DNA of 64,000 nucleotides from Promineifilum sp. (GCA_020634335.1 JACKBY010000015.1:1-64000); one strand, 5' to 3'; shown: positions 51,512 through 60,669, numbered from the stretch's first letter. Program-made: numbers and translations. Notes: generated by a model not told the origin, from the sequence alone.

Positions 51512-53014
51512 ATGTTAAAGGTACTTCGCCGCATCCTCCTGATCGCCCTCCTCACCGTGGGCGCCGCCTACCTCCTTTACCAGGGGTTCCTGTTTTGGCG
51601 GGCGCTCGACAAATTCCCGCCGACGACGGTCGTAGCCGATGTGCCGGTCGGCGGCCTGACGCTGGACGCGGCCCGCGAAGCGATAAACGAACGCTATCTG
51701 GCCCCGGTCTCCATCTACAACGGCGACCAGCGCGCCGCCGAAATCATGCCTGCCGACGTCGGCTTCAGCATAGACACCGAGACCATGCTGGCCGAGGCGC
51801 AAACCGAGTGGCAAAAGCAGGAGATGTGGCTGCGCTACGTCGAATTCGTCATCGGTCTGTCGCCCGAACCCATCGTCGTCGACATCCGCGCCCAGCACGA
51901 CGACGGCGCTCTCAGCAATCAACTGAACATGGTGGCCGATTTCGTCGACCGCCCGGCCCAGGGGCCACAACTTCTGGCCGACACGGGCGAAATCCAACCC
52001 GGACAATCGGGCACGGTCACCGATCGCGCGGCGACTCTGGACGCGCTGCGCGCCGCGCTCTATAGTCCCGAAGACCGGCGCGTTGACCTGCTGATGATCG
52101 AAGAACCCGCCCCGGAGTGGGACATTCGTGTCCTGCAGGATGCCATTGAAAAACAATTGGCCTCCTTCGACGGGTTTGGCAGTGTGTTCATTCTCGATCT
52201 GCAAACCGGCGAGGAAGTGCGCATCAATTCTGACGTGGCCGTGTCCGCGCTCAGCATCCTGAAGATCGCCATCTTCGTCGAAGCCTATCGCGCGCTCGAT
52301 AACCCGCCTACGGACTTTGAGCAGGAATTGTTCATGAGCACGGCCACGGCTTCCAGCAACCACAGCGCCAATTTGTTGTTACACGTGATCGCGGGCGAAG
52401 ACAACACCTATGAGGGCGCGGCCGTCCTGACCGAAGAAATGCACCATCTGGGCATGGTCAACAGTTTCATGGCCATTCCCTATGACGCGACCGTCGTCCC
52501 CTCGCGCCCCAGCACCTATACGACCCCGGCCAATGCCAACCCCACTATCGACACCCGGCCCGACCCGTCTATGCAGACGACGGCCGAGGACATCGGCAGC
52601 CTGCTGGCGATGCTCTATTACTGTGCCAAGGGCGAAGGCGGGCTGCTGGCGGTCTATCCGGGCGAGATCACCCAGGAAGAGTGCCAGGCTATCGTCGACC
52701 TGATGGTGCAGAACGTCGAAGGCAATCTGATTCGCTTCGGCGTGCCCGACGGCGTGCCCGTCTCCCACAAGCACGGCTGGAGCTTCAACGAGCACGGCGA
52801 CGCGGGCATCGTCTACTCACCCGGTGGCGATTACGTCATCTACACGCTGCTGGCCCAGCCGGATAGCGATTGGCTTTCCTCGGAATACAGCTTCCCCATC
52901 CTGCGCGAGATCGCCCGCGCTGCCTACAACTATTTCAACCACGATCATCCCTTCGCCGGCCGCCCTCCCCATCAGGTGGAAGAACTGGAAGCGATCCGCG
53001 CCGGCGGGAATTAA
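51512..53014 (+). CDS. Beta-lactamase-like serine hydrolase (active-site residues intact)
   Basis: A 500-residue paralogue of the preceding protein with the same order: one membrane helix (RRILLIALLTVGAAYLLYQG), peptidoglycan-binding-like region (VPVGGLTLDAAREAINERYL) and a class A beta-lactamase-like domain. Here SxxK is SILK (Ser248, Lys251), SxN is SSN (281-283), and the third motif is KHG (Lys420). The enzyme could act on peptidoglycan as a carboxypeptidase or on beta-lactams; which cannot be told. It sits nine bases downstream of its inactive copy and is translated from the same message. Confidence 0.88.
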   Translation: MLKVLRRILLIALLTVGAAYLLYQGFLFWRALDKFPPTTVVADVPVGGLTLDAAREAINERYLAPVSIYNGDQRAAEIMPADVGFSIDTETMLAEAQTEWQKQEMWLRYVEFVIGLSPEPIVVDIRAQHDDGALSNQLNMVADFVDRPAQGPQLLADTGEIQPGQSGTVTDRAATLDALRAALYSPEDRRVDLLMIEEPAPEWDIRVLQDAIEKQLASFDGFGSVFILDLQTGEEVRINSDVAVSALSILKIAIFVEAYRALDNPPTDFEQELFMSTATASSNHSANLLLHVIAGEDNTYEGAAVLTEEMHHLGMVNSFMAIPYDATVVPSRPSTYTTPANANPTIDTRPDPSMQTTAEDIGSLLAMLYYCAKGEGGLLAVYPGEITQEECQAIVDLMVQNVEGNLIRFGVPDGVPVSHKHGWSFNEHGDAGIVYSPGGDYVIYTLLAQPDSDWLSSEYSFPILREIARAAYNYFNHDHPFAGRPPHQVEELEAIRAGGN

Positions 53015-53140
53015 AATTTGGCTGCGGATTAAACGGAGCACGCGGATCAAGGATGGCACAAAAGCCCAAACCAACCGCGCAGCCCTCTCAGTCCATAGCC
53101 ATCCATTGTTTTCAACTGTTTTCAACAAGGAGAGTTTGCT

Positions 53141-54115
53141 ATGGAATATCGCCGCCTCGGCCGCACCGGTCTGAAGGTCAGCACCATTTGTTTGGGCACG
53201 ATGCAGTTCGGTTGGTCAACCGATGAGCCGGAAGCCCACGCCATCATGAGCCGCGCCGTCGAGCTGGGCGTCAACTTCATCGACACGGCCGACGTCTACT
53301 CCCGCTGGGCCGAGGGCAACCCCGGTGGCGTGGCCGAGACCCACATCGGCAACTGGCTGGCCAGCGGGGCCGTCCGGCGCGACCAGATCGTCCTCGCCAC
53401 CAAGGTGCGCGGCAAGATGGGCGAAGGCCCCAACGACCAGGGCCTCTCCCGCGGCCACATCCTCAACGCCGTGGAGGCCAGCCTGCGCCGCCTGCAGACG
53501 GACACTATCGACCTCTACCAGACTCACTTCCCCGATAACGAGACGCCGCTGGACGAGACTCTGCGGGCGCTGGACGATCTGGTGCGCGGCGGCAAGGTGC
53601 GCTACGTGGGCTGTTCCAACTACCCGGCCTGGCTGCTGGCCAAAGCGCTGTGGGTCAGCGACGTGCAAAAGCTGGTCCGTTACGACAGCCTCCAGCCGCA
53701 CTACAGCTATGTCCACCGCGACGAGTTCGAGCGCGAGTTGCAACCGTTGTGCCTCGACCAGGGCGTCGGAGTCATCCCCTATAGCCCACTGGGCGGCGGC
53801 TTCCTGACCGGCAAGTATCGGCGCGACACACCGTTACCGGAGTCGAAACGGGCCGGCAACGTGCAAAAGCGCTACATGAACGAGCGTGGTTTCGCCGCAG
53901 TCGATAAGCTGGAGGAGGTCGGCCTCGCCCACGACGCCACCATCGCACAGACGGCCATCGCCTGGGTACTGGCCAATCCAGCGGTCACGTCGGCCATCAT
54001 CGGCGCGACCTCCATCGCCCAATTAGAGGATACACTGCGAGGGGCGGAGATACAGCTTTCGGCCGCGCAAAAAGCGGCACTGGATGAAGTGACGGCGTGG
54101 AAGAGCGAGAGCTAG
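53141..54115 (+). CDS. Aldo/keto reductase
   Basis: A 324-residue NADPH-dependent reductase of the AKR (YccK/Tas-type) family with a caaggagagtttgct ribosome site. YRRLGRTGLKVSTICLGTMQ is the standard start. The catalytic tetrad is present: Asp and Tyr in FIDTADVYSRW, Lys in VLATKVRG, His in YQTHFPDNETPLDETLRALD. Phosphate-binding ATSIAQLEDTL follows near the end. Substrates are aldehydes or ketones, not specified. It lies 127 bases after the beta-lactamase-like pair and may be separately transcribed. Confidence 0.93.
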   Translation: MEYRRLGRTGLKVSTICLGTMQFGWSTDEPEAHAIMSRAVELGVNFIDTADVYSRWAEGNPGGVAETHIGNWLASGAVRRDQIVLATKVRGKMGEGPNDQGLSRGHILNAVEASLRRLQTDTIDLYQTHFPDNETPLDETLRALDDLVRGGKVRYVGCSNYPAWLLAKALWVSDVQKLVRYDSLQPHYSYVHRDEFERELQPLCLDQGVGVIPYSPLGGGFLTGKYRRDTPLPESKRAGNVQKRYMNERGFAAVDKLEEVGLAHDATIAQTAIAWVLANPAVTSAIIGATSIAQLEDTLRGAEIQLSAAQKAALDEVTAWKSES

Positions 54116-54537
54116 ATGTGGCAGCGCTACACAAGGCTCACCGCGTTTGATATAGGACATTCGAACGTAAATCGCTGGTAAGCGACAGACGGCGGCAACC
54201 TCATCACGGGTCGGCGAGGTTGGCAAAGATGCGGCGACCGTCGTCCGGGCCGTGACATCCCAACCCCCACAAGCCGATGCGGCCGGCAATCGACCGGCGG
54301 CCCGGGTAGCCGGATCGACTCTTGCATCGAATTTATGAGTAGCAACAGAGCAGCGATGGGCTAAGAAACCCCCTTCTGCTATAGTCGGGCTGCTAACGGC
54401 ATTTCGTACGGCGACGCGATTCGTCTCCTGCTTTTCATCGACGAACTACAATCCGGCATTGATTCAACCACAACGGGGGCGGTCGCTTCAGCAACCGCCT
54501 CTTTTTATATCCATCAATCGCCGCCGGCAAGAGAGAT
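54116..54537. other. Leader region of the GT4/GH130 operon
   Basis: About 420 bases with no gene. A TATAGT box lies near 54379, and a hairpin with a T-run (54478-54506) ends only 31 bases before the glycosyltransferase start. The stretch from 54385 to 54506 could be a small RNA or an attenuated leader. I could not assign a known riboswitch class by eye. Confidence 0.4.
54478..54506 (+). terminator. Hairpin with T-run just before the glycosyltransferase gene
   Basis: GGCGGT (54478-54483) pairs with ACCGCC (54494-54499), extended by GC/GC, and TCTTTTT follows. It is 360 bases after the nearest upstream stop codon, so it is more likely an attenuator or the end of a small transcript than the terminator of the reductase gene. 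Confidence 0.65.
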
Positions 54538-56823
54538 ATGGACACGCAAGATAGTAGTCAGCCCCCTACGATTGACCGGATCGCCTTCATCGGCAACTAC
54601 CTGCCGCGCCAATGCGGCATCGCCACCTTTACGACGGATCTGCTACAGGCCGTCGCCGGTGAATATAGCCAAACCCACTGCATCGCCCTCCCGGTGAACG
54701 ACACCGAAGAGGGCTATTCTTATCCGCCGCCGGTCCGCTTTGAACTGGTCGAGAAAGATATCGAATCCTATCACCGCGCGGCCGACTTTCTGAACATCAA
54801 CAACATCGACGTCGTCTCGCTGCAACACGAGTACGGCATCTTCGGCGGTCGCGCCGGCAGCCACATCCTGGCCCTGTTGCGCGAATTGCGCATGCCCATC
54901 GTCACCACGCTCCACACCGTCTTGCAAGACCCCACCGTGGATCAGCGTCGCGTGCTGGAAGAGATCGCCGATCAGTCCGACCGGCTGGTGGTGATGAGCG
55001 AGCGCGCCGTGGAATTTCTGCACGAAATCTACGGCGTCAATCCGGACAAGATCGACATGATCCCCCACGGCATCCCCGACGTGCCTTTCGTCGACCCCAG
55101 CTTCTTCAAGGATCAATTCGGCGTGGAGGGCAAGACCGTTTTGCTCAGCTTCGGCCTCCTCTCGCCCAACAAGGGCTACGAGAACGTCATCAACGCCCTG
55201 CCCGCCATTCTGGAAAAACACCCCAACGTCGTCTACATCATTCTCGGCGCGACCCATCCCCACGTGCTGCGCCGCGATGGCGAGACGTACCGCCTGTCGT
55301 TGCAGCGGCTGGCCCAGAAGAAAGGCGTGGAGGGGCAGGTGATCTTCTACAACCGCTTCGTCGATTTGCAGGAGCTCACCGAGTTTATCGGCGCGGCTGA
55401 CATCTACATCACCCCCTATCTCGACGAGAAACAGATCGTCTCCGGCACGCTGGCCTATACGCTGGGGGCGGGCAAGGCGGTCGTGTCGACGCCCTACTGG
55501 TATGCCCAGGAGATGCTGGCCGACGAACGCGGGGTGCTGGTCCCGTTCAACAAGCCGGCGGCGCTGTCAGACGAGATAATCTGTTTGTTGGATGATGCCC
55601 CGAAGCGCCACGCCATGCGCAAACGGGCCTACCTGTTCGGCCGGGACATGATCTGGCCGGAAGTCGCCCGGCGCTATAGGGAGAGCTTCGAAAAGGCCCG
55701 CCGCCGCCGGCGGCACGGTGCGCCCGCGGGCTTTGCCGTCAAGCCGCTCGACAAACGGCCGCTCGAATTGCCGCCCCTCAAGCTCGACCACCTGTGCCGC
55801 ATGACCGACGACACCGGCATGTTGCAACACGCGCTGTTTACCGTGCCCAATTACCGTGAAGGTTATTGCCTTGATGACAACGCGCGCGCCCTCATCACCA
55901 CGGTTCACCTGGAGGAGCTAGGCCACAGCCAGGCATTCGAATTGGCTTCGCGCTATATGGCGTTTATCGCCTACGCCTTCAACCCTCAAACCGGACGCTT
56001 TCGCAACTTCATGAATTACCAGCGTCATTGGCTGGAAGAGAGCGGCTCCGACGACAGCCACGGCCGCGCGCTATGGGCGTTGGGCACAGTGCTGGGCCGC
56101 AGCAACAAGCCCGCGCTGCAAAGCATCGCGGTCTGGCTCTACGAGCAAGCGTTGCCCGCCATCCTGGAGACAACCAGCCCCCGCGCCTGGGCCTTCGCCA
56201 TATTGGGCATCAACGAATACCTGCGGCGCTTCGACGGCGACCGCCGCGCCCGCCAGACGCGCGAAGAACTGGCCCAACGACTGCTGGTCCTCTATAACAA
56301 TTGCCGCACAGACGATTGGCGTTGGTTCGAAGACCGGCTGGCCTATAACAATGCCGTGCTATCACAAGCCATGATCATGTGCGGTCAATGGCTGCCCAAC
56401 AGTGAAATGAGCCACGCCGGCCTCGAGTCTCTGGGCTGGTTGACCGAACTGCAACGCTCAGGAGCGGACGATGGGCACTTCGTACCCATCGGTTCGAACG
56501 GCTTTCACCAGCGCGGCGGCGAGCGCGCCCGCTTCGATCAACAGCCGCTCGAAGCCCAGGCCACCGTTTCCGCCTGCCTGGAGGCATATCGCTGCACCGG
56601 CGACGCCCGCTGGCAAAGAGAAGCGCGGCGCGCCTATGAGTGGTTTCTGGGTCGCAACGACCTGAACCTGTCACTCTACGACCCCGATACGGGTGGCTGC
56701 TACGATGCCTTGCACTCCGACCGCCTGAACGAAAATCAGGGCGCGGAATCGACGCTGGCCTTTTTGCACACCTTGCTCGAATTGCGTCTGACAGAGAATA
56801 CGCTAAAACCACCGAATGGATAG
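54538..56823 (+). CDS. GT4 glycosyltransferase fused to an alpha/alpha-barrel glycosidase-like domain
   Basis: A 761-residue protein. Residues 1-400 are a GT-B fold family 4 glycosyltransferase (FIGNYLPRQCGIATFTTDLL, VVSLQHEYGIFGG, SFGLLSPNKGYENVINALPA, and the donor-binding VSGTLAYTLGAGKAVVSTPY). From about residue 420 to the end comes a helical barrel (YREGYCLDDNARALITTVHL, SDDSHGRALWALGTVLGRSN, DDWRWFEDRLAYNNAVLSQA, NQGAESTLAFLHTLL), like six-hairpin glycosidases, with Asp/Glu residues in the usual places. It probably builds or trims a mannose- or glucose-containing glycan. It overlaps the GH130 gene by eight bases. Confidence 0.87.
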   Translation: MDTQDSSQPPTIDRIAFIGNYLPRQCGIATFTTDLLQAVAGEYSQTHCIALPVNDTEEGYSYPPPVRFELVEKDIESYHRAADFLNINNIDVVSLQHEYGIFGGRAGSHILALLRELRMPIVTTLHTVLQDPTVDQRRVLEEIADQSDRLVVMSERAVEFLHEIYGVNPDKIDMIPHGIPDVPFVDPSFFKDQFGVEGKTVLLSFGLLSPNKGYENVINALPAILEKHPNVVYIILGATHPHVLRRDGETYRLSLQRLAQKKGVEGQVIFYNRFVDLQELTEFIGAADIYITPYLDEKQIVSGTLAYTLGAGKAVVSTPYWYAQEMLADERGVLVPFNKPAALSDEIICLLDDAPKRHAMRKRAYLFGRDMIWPEVARRYRESFEKARRRRRHGAPAGFAVKPLDKRPLELPPLKLDHLCRMTDDTGMLQHALFTVPNYREGYCLDDNARALITTVHLEELGHSQAFELASRYMAFIAYAFNPQTGRFRNFMNYQRHWLEESGSDDSHGRALWALGTVLGRSNKPALQSIAVWLYEQALPAILETTSPRAWAFAILGINEYLRRFDGDRRARQTREELAQRLLVLYNNCRTDDWRWFEDRLAYNNAVLSQAMIMCGQWLPNSEMSHAGLESLGWLTELQRSGADDGHFVPIGSNGFHQRGGERARFDQQPLEAQATVSACLEAYRCTGDARWQREARRAYEWFLGRNDLNLSLYDPDTGGCYDALHSDRLNENQGAESTLAFLHTLLELRLTENTLKPPNG

Positions 56824-57781
56824 CTATATGAATCACCTGCACCCCGAACTGTTTCGCCGGCACAAGCTGAACCCGATTCTGACCGCGGCCGACTGGCCCT
56901 ACCCGATCAACAGTGTCTTCAACGCCGGGGTCGCGCTGATGCCCGACGGCACGACGTTACTGTTGTGTCGCTGCGAAGACCGGCGCGGCCATTCGCATCT
57001 GTGCGTCGCCCGCTCCGCCAACGGCATCGACGACTGGCAGATCGACCCCCAGCCCACGATGCCCGCCGACCCCGAACATCACCCCGAAGAGCTATGGGGC
57101 ATCGAGGACCCGCGCATTACTTTCGTGCCGGAGTTGGGCAAGTACGTCATTGTCTACACTGCCTACACGCGCGACGGCCCCGGTGTGGCCCTGGCCCTGA
57201 CCGAGGATTTTCACCAGTTCGAGCGCTATGGGCTGATCATGCCCCCAGAAGACAAGGATGCGGCCCTGCTGCCCCACCGCATTGGGGAGTACTGGGCCAT
57301 GATCCACCGGCCGGTGGGCGGCCCCCGCGCCCACATGTGGATCTCCTATTCGCCCGACCTGCGCCACTGGGGCAGCCACAAACTCATGCTCGAGGCGCGG
57401 CGCGGCGCGTGGTGGGACGCCAACAAGATCGGCCTCTCCCCGCCGCCCATCGAGACGCCCGAGGGGTGGCTGGTGATCTACCATGGGGTGCGCGTGACAG
57501 CCGCCGGGGCCATCTACCGCCTGGGTCTGGCCCTGTTCGACCTGAACACGCCCGAACGGCTGATCATGCGCGGCGAGGATTGGGTATTCGGCCCTGAAGA
57601 GCCTTATGAAATGCATGGCGACGTGGGCAACGTCGTGTTTCCCTGCGGCTACACCATCTTGCCCGATAACGACACCATTCATCTCTACTACGGCGGGGCC
57701 GACAGCTGCATCGCCCTGGCGACCGGCAGCATCAATAATATGATGGAGTGGCTGCACGCCAACAACGGACAGACACAGTAG
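56816..57781 (+). CDS. Glycoside hydrolase family 130 protein (mannoside phosphorylase type)
   Basis: A 321-residue five-bladed beta-propeller enzyme. The GH130 signatures are present: NSVFNAGVALMPDGTTLLLC, RCEDRRGHSHLCVARS, then GIEDPRITFVPELGKYVIVY with the catalytic DPR Asp, and GVRVTAAGAIYRLGLALFDL. Family members phosphorolyse or hydrolyse beta-mannosides, often beta-1,2- or beta-1,4-linked. The start is ATG 56816, inside the end of the glycosyltransferase gene; ATG 56828 is an alternative. Tight coupling with that gene implies action on the same glycan. Confidence 0.92.
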   Translation: MDSYMNHLHPELFRRHKLNPILTAADWPYPINSVFNAGVALMPDGTTLLLCRCEDRRGHSHLCVARSANGIDDWQIDPQPTMPADPEHHPEELWGIEDPRITFVPELGKYVIVYTAYTRDGPGVALALTEDFHQFERYGLIMPPEDKDAALLPHRIGEYWAMIHRPVGGPRAHMWISYSPDLRHWGSHKLMLEARRGAWWDANKIGLSPPPIETPEGWLVIYHGVRVTAAGAIYRLGLALFDLNTPERLIMRGEDWVFGPEEPYEMHGDVGNVVFPCGYTILPDNDTIHLYYGGADSCIALATGSINNMMEWLHANNGQTQ

Positions 57782-57786
57782 CCCGC

Positions 57787-59076
57787 CTACGCCTCCGGCC
57801 GCAGCAGCAGCACGTCGTCGGGCACGTCCATGGCGATGCCCCGCTCCTTGAACACCTCCCAGATGCGCAAGCGCACGTCGCTGGTGATATAAGGCGCGCG
57901 CGCCGGCTGGGGGATCCAGAACTCCAGGTCATAGCGGATCATCTTGCCTTCCAGTTCGGCCAGGCGGGCCACCGCGCCCGGCTGCCGCAGCACGTCGGGG
58001 TGTTCGGCGGCCAGGAGCAAAGCGGCCTGCACCTCGCGCGGGGAGACCTCGGCGTCGGCCGACACGCCGACGTGGACGCGCATCTCCGGCGCGTCGTGGG
58101 TGTAGCTCATCACCGTGCTGCCCAGCAGGTGGCCGTTGGGGATAATAAGCTCCACATCGTCGGGGGTGGTGATCTGCATCGTGCGCAAGCCGATGCGCTG
58201 CACCGTGCCGATGTTGCCGTCGACCTCGATCACGTCGCCGGGGGCCAGGCTGCGCTCGGTTAGCAGGATGAAGCCGCTGACGAAGTTGTTGATCAGCTCC
58301 TGTAGCCCAAAGCCGAGGCCGACCGACAGACCGCCGATGATGACCGTCAGGTTCGACAGGTTGATGCCCATCACCGACAGGGCCAGCACCAGCCCGGCGA
58401 CGACGATGCCGTAGCCGGTGAAGGTCGTCACGACCTGGTTGACGGCCGGCTCCACCCCCGCCCGCGGCAGCAGCGTCTCGCCCAGCAGGCGGCGCACGAC
58501 GCGGTTGAGGAACAGGAACAGGGCCAGAATGATGATCCCGGCCAGCACCGATTGCAAGGTCAGCAGCACGTCGGCCCGCGAGAGCAGACGCAGGTTGAGC
58601 AGGTTGTCGAGCAGGCCGGTGGCGTGCAGCAATAGCAGCAGGAAGATGAGCGGCCGCCAGATCTGCCGGTGCCAGACGCGGGCGCGCTCCGGCTTCAGAT
58701 TGAGGTCCATCAGCGTGCCCACGAAGCGATAGAGCGCCCACAGCCCGAACAGGGGGATGGCCCAGCGCAGCACGTCGGCCGGGCGGCCGCTCGCCTCCAG
58801 CGCGCCGGTCGCCAACGAGCCGAGCAACCAGACGACGAAGGGCAAGACGGCCGCGCCGAAGGCCACCAGCAGGTCAACCGTCCACGGGAATTGCTGGGCG
58901 ACGATGCCCACGGCGCGCAGCCGGGCCTCGACGCGCTCCACCTGCCGCCGCAGCAAATTGCGCGTCGCCAGGGCGACCAGCAGGATAACGGCGAAGAGGC
59001 CGGCCTGGAGCAGAAAGTCGAGGGTCAGCAGTTGGCGCTGCAAGTCTATGAGGAAGGTCTGGAGGTCATCGAGCAT
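57787..59076 (-). CDS. MscS-family mechanosensitive channel
   Basis: A 429-residue protein with five or six membrane helices. The pore helix and beta domain match MscS: NLTVIIGGLSVGLGFGLQEL, then INNFVSGFILLTERSLAPGD, then VIEVDGNIGTVQRIGLRTMQ, followed by a cytoplasmic domain (IRYDLEFWIPQPARAPYITS, VFKERGIAMDVPDD). Glycine packing in the pore helix is kept. Extra N-terminal helices (LLQAGLFAVILLVALATRNL, FGAAVLPFVVWLLGSLATGA) put it in the larger YkuT/YnaI-like class. It should release solutes on osmotic downshock. It is convergent with the GH130 gene, with a five-base gap. Confidence 0.93.
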   Translation of the reverse strand: MLDDLQTFLIDLQRQLLTLDFLLQAGLFAVILLVALATRNLLRRQVERVEARLRAVGIVAQQFPWTVDLLVAFGAAVLPFVVWLLGSLATGALEASGRPADVLRWAIPLFGLWALYRFVGTLMDLNLKPERARVWHRQIWRPLIFLLLLLHATGLLDNLLNLRLLSRADVLLTLQSVLAGIIILALFLFLNRVVRRLLGETLLPRAGVEPAVNQVVTTFTGYGIVVAGLVLALSVMGINLSNLTVIIGGLSVGLGFGLQELINNFVSGFILLTERSLAPGDVIEVDGNIGTVQRIGLRTMQITTPDDVELIIPNGHLLGSTVMSYTHDAPEMRVHVGVSADAEVSPREVQAALLLAAEHPDVLRQPGAVARLAELEGKMIRYDLEFWIPQPARAPYITSDVRLRIWEVFKERGIAMDVPDDVLLLRPEA

Positions 59077-59163
59077 GGGCTTGTCCTGATGGGGGTCATT
59101 GGGTTATGGGATCATGCAGTTAATAGACGACGCGACTATTATAGAAGATTTTGGGCGAACCCT

Positions 59164-59191
59164 GTAGCGTCGGTCAGGAGACCGGCGTTAC
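59164..59191. repeat. GTAGCG-family single-hairpin repeat, copy 3
   Basis: GTAGCGTCGGT (59164-59174) faces ACCGGCGTTAC (59181-59191) around caggag. Ends match the outer arms of the composite element at 19407-19477. It sits in the gap between the MscS gene and the Thr/Pro-rich protein gene. Confidence 0.65.
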
Positions 59192-59385
59192 GGGCAGGAA
59201 CTTCTGAGCAAAATGTGTATCGACCCTACGTATTTCACCCAATAGATGGCCGGCTCCGGAAGTGCTATGATGCTCATAAGCCGCGCGGATTCTATCGTCG
59301 GCCTCGTCCCCTCTCCCGTTACAGGCCGACAAAACAAACCCGTATGACTCGGGTCAGTTGTCTCTAGCAAGGAGCCAGTCTGTTG

Positions 59386-59805
59386 ATGAGACCCCCAACC
59401 AAATGGTTTATCGGATTTACTATGTCGTTGACGATAGCGGTTTTGTTCATGTTAGCCAGACCGCAACAGGCGCAAGTATCGTCGATGTTGGGAAATATAC
59501 AGGCGGAATCAGTGGCCGATGATCCTATGGTACCTCCGGCGACAGCTACTAATACGCCGCCGTCACCGCCCGGCCCATCGCGCACCCCCACGGCCACGCC
59601 CGTCGCCCAATCCTACGCGCCGCTCGTATTCGACACGCTCTCCACACCGACCGTGTGGCTAACATCAACAGCCCCGCCGTCGGGCACGGCTACGCCAACA
59701 CCGCCGCCCGGTTCGACGGCGACGTTCACGCCCACGCCCTCGGCGACCATCCCGCCCGACGCGACGCCGACGGTCTTTGTCACGGGCACAGTTCCGGCGC
59801 CCTAG
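59386..59805 (+). CDS. Secreted Thr/Pro-rich protein, copy A
   Basis: A 139-residue protein starting at ATG 59386 after AAGGAG. Residues 1-30 are a signal peptide or anchor (WFIGFTMSLTIAVLFMLARP, then QQAQ), and the rest is Pro/Thr/Ser/Ala-rich with no fold. The C-terminal 33 residues (PPGSTATFTPTPSATIPPDA, TPTVFVTG) match those of the protein encoded on the opposite strand at 60670-61080, so the two are inverted paralogues around the toxin-antitoxin pair. It is probably an exported, extended linker-like protein. No known family. Confidence 0.7.
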   Translation: MRPPTKWFIGFTMSLTIAVLFMLARPQQAQVSSMLGNIQAESVADDPMVPPATATNTPPSPPGPSRTPTATPVAQSYAPLVFDTLSTPTVWLTSTAPPSGTATPTPPPGSTATFTPTPSATIPPDATPTVFVTGTVPAP

Positions 59806-59815
59806 AGCCGACCGT

Positions 59816-59855
59816 CACAGGTGCGACGCACTGCGGAAAGTGCGTCGCACCTGTG
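59816..59855. repeat. Perfect 17-base hairpin, left border of the toxin-antitoxin pair
   Basis: CACAGGTGCGACGCACT (59816-59832) and AGTGCGTCGCACCTGTG (59839-59855) are fully complementary around a 6-base loop. A near-identical hairpin lies at 60548-60585; where this one has a T-A pair the other has G-C. No T-run follows on either strand, so it is not a plain terminator. Confidence 0.85.
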
Positions 59856-59892
59856 GCTAGCGTATGACAGATATTGCTTCTTGTTCACGTAT

Positions 59893-60261
59893 ATGTTAAC
59901 ATTTGTCTCTGTGCGCACTATAATATTTTATCGCACCAGCACAGGCAACACGCCAATCAAAGATTTCCTGGACTCGCTCACCGGCAAACAAGCGCAGAAG
60001 GTACTTTGGGTACTGCAATTAATTGAGGAACTGCCTGCGGTTCCAGGGCAGTATTTCAAAAAGTTGTCGGGAACGGATGATATATGGGAAGTACGTGTTC
60101 AGTATGGGAGTGATACTTTTCGACTTCTCGGCTTCTTCCATGAGGGACAACTAATTATTCTGACCAATGGCTTTACCAAGAAGACCCAAAAAACGCCTTT
60201 GTCAGAGATCTCGTTGGCCGAGAAGCGAAAGCAAGACTACGTATCACGGAGGCGACAATGA
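59893..60261 (+). CDS. HigB/RelE-superfamily toxin (phage-derived Gp49-like)
   Basis: A 122-residue protein starting at ATG 59893. The segment VRTIIFYRTSTGNTPIKDFL, then DSLTGKQAQKVLWVLQLIEE, GQYFKKLSGTDDIWEVRVQY and FRLLGFFHEGQLIILTNGFT, then KKTQKTPLSEISLAEKRKQD, matches the Gp49/HigB-like branch of RelE toxins, which cut mRNA at the ribosome. The basic residues expected at the active site are kept. It overlaps the antitoxin gene by four bases (ATGA), with the toxin first, as in higBA. AT-richer DNA suggests recent arrival. Confidence 0.9.
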   Translation: MLTFVSVRTIIFYRTSTGNTPIKDFLDSLTGKQAQKVLWVLQLIEELPAVPGQYFKKLSGTDDIWEVRVQYGSDTFRLLGFFHEGQLIILTNGFTKKTQKTPLSEISLAEKRKQDYVSRRRQ

Positions 60262-60539
60262 GCGACGTGGAACAATATATAGAAGAACGCCGCCGGCGAG
60301 ACCCGGAATTCGCGGAAGGCTTCGACGCCGGGTTCACCGATTTCAAGATCGGCGTACTGCTGCGGCAAACGCGGGAAGCGGCCGGACTGACTCAGGAACA
60401 GGTTGCCCGAAAGCTGGGCACGCAGAAATCGGCTATCTCGCGCATGGAGAATCACGCCGAAGACGTGCGCCTATCGACACTGCGTGCCTATGCCCAAGCG
60501 GTCGGCGCGCAGCTTCATATTTATTTGATTCAAAATTGA
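60258..60539 (+). CDS. HigA-type XRE antitoxin
   Basis: A 93-residue protein with a Cro/C1-type HTH from about residue 32 (IGVLLRQTREAAGLTQEQVA, RKLGTQKSAISRMENHAEDV, RLSTLRAYAQAVGAQLHIYL). The N-terminal 30 residues (MSDVEQYIEERRRRDPEFAE, GFDAGFTDF) are charged and probably wrap the toxin, as in Gp49-type systems. It should neutralise the toxin and repress the operon. Its ATG overlaps the toxin's stop. A second hairpin follows the stop codon. Confidence 0.92.
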   Translation: MSDVEQYIEERRRRDPEFAEGFDAGFTDFKIGVLLRQTREAAGLTQEQVARKLGTQKSAISRMENHAEDVRLSTLRAYAQAVGAQLHIYLIQN

Positions 60540-60547
60540 ATAACAGG

Positions 60548-60585
60548 ACAGGGGCGACGCACTTGCCGAGGTGCGTCGCCCCTGT
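60548..60585. repeat. Perfect 15-base hairpin, right border of the toxin-antitoxin pair
   Basis: ACAGGGGCGACGCAC (60548-60562) and GTGCGTCGCCCCTGT (60571-60585) are fully complementary. The arms differ from the hairpin at 59816-59855 by one base on each side, a compensated change that keeps the stem. It may also end the antitoxin transcript, but no T-run is present. Confidence 0.85.
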
Positions 60586-60669
60586 GACCTGTGAATTACG
60601 GCGGTGTGTCCCCGTCGAAAGGGGCGGTGGTGTTTCCGTCGCCCCCAGGTCCGTTAGCAGCCCCCGACA

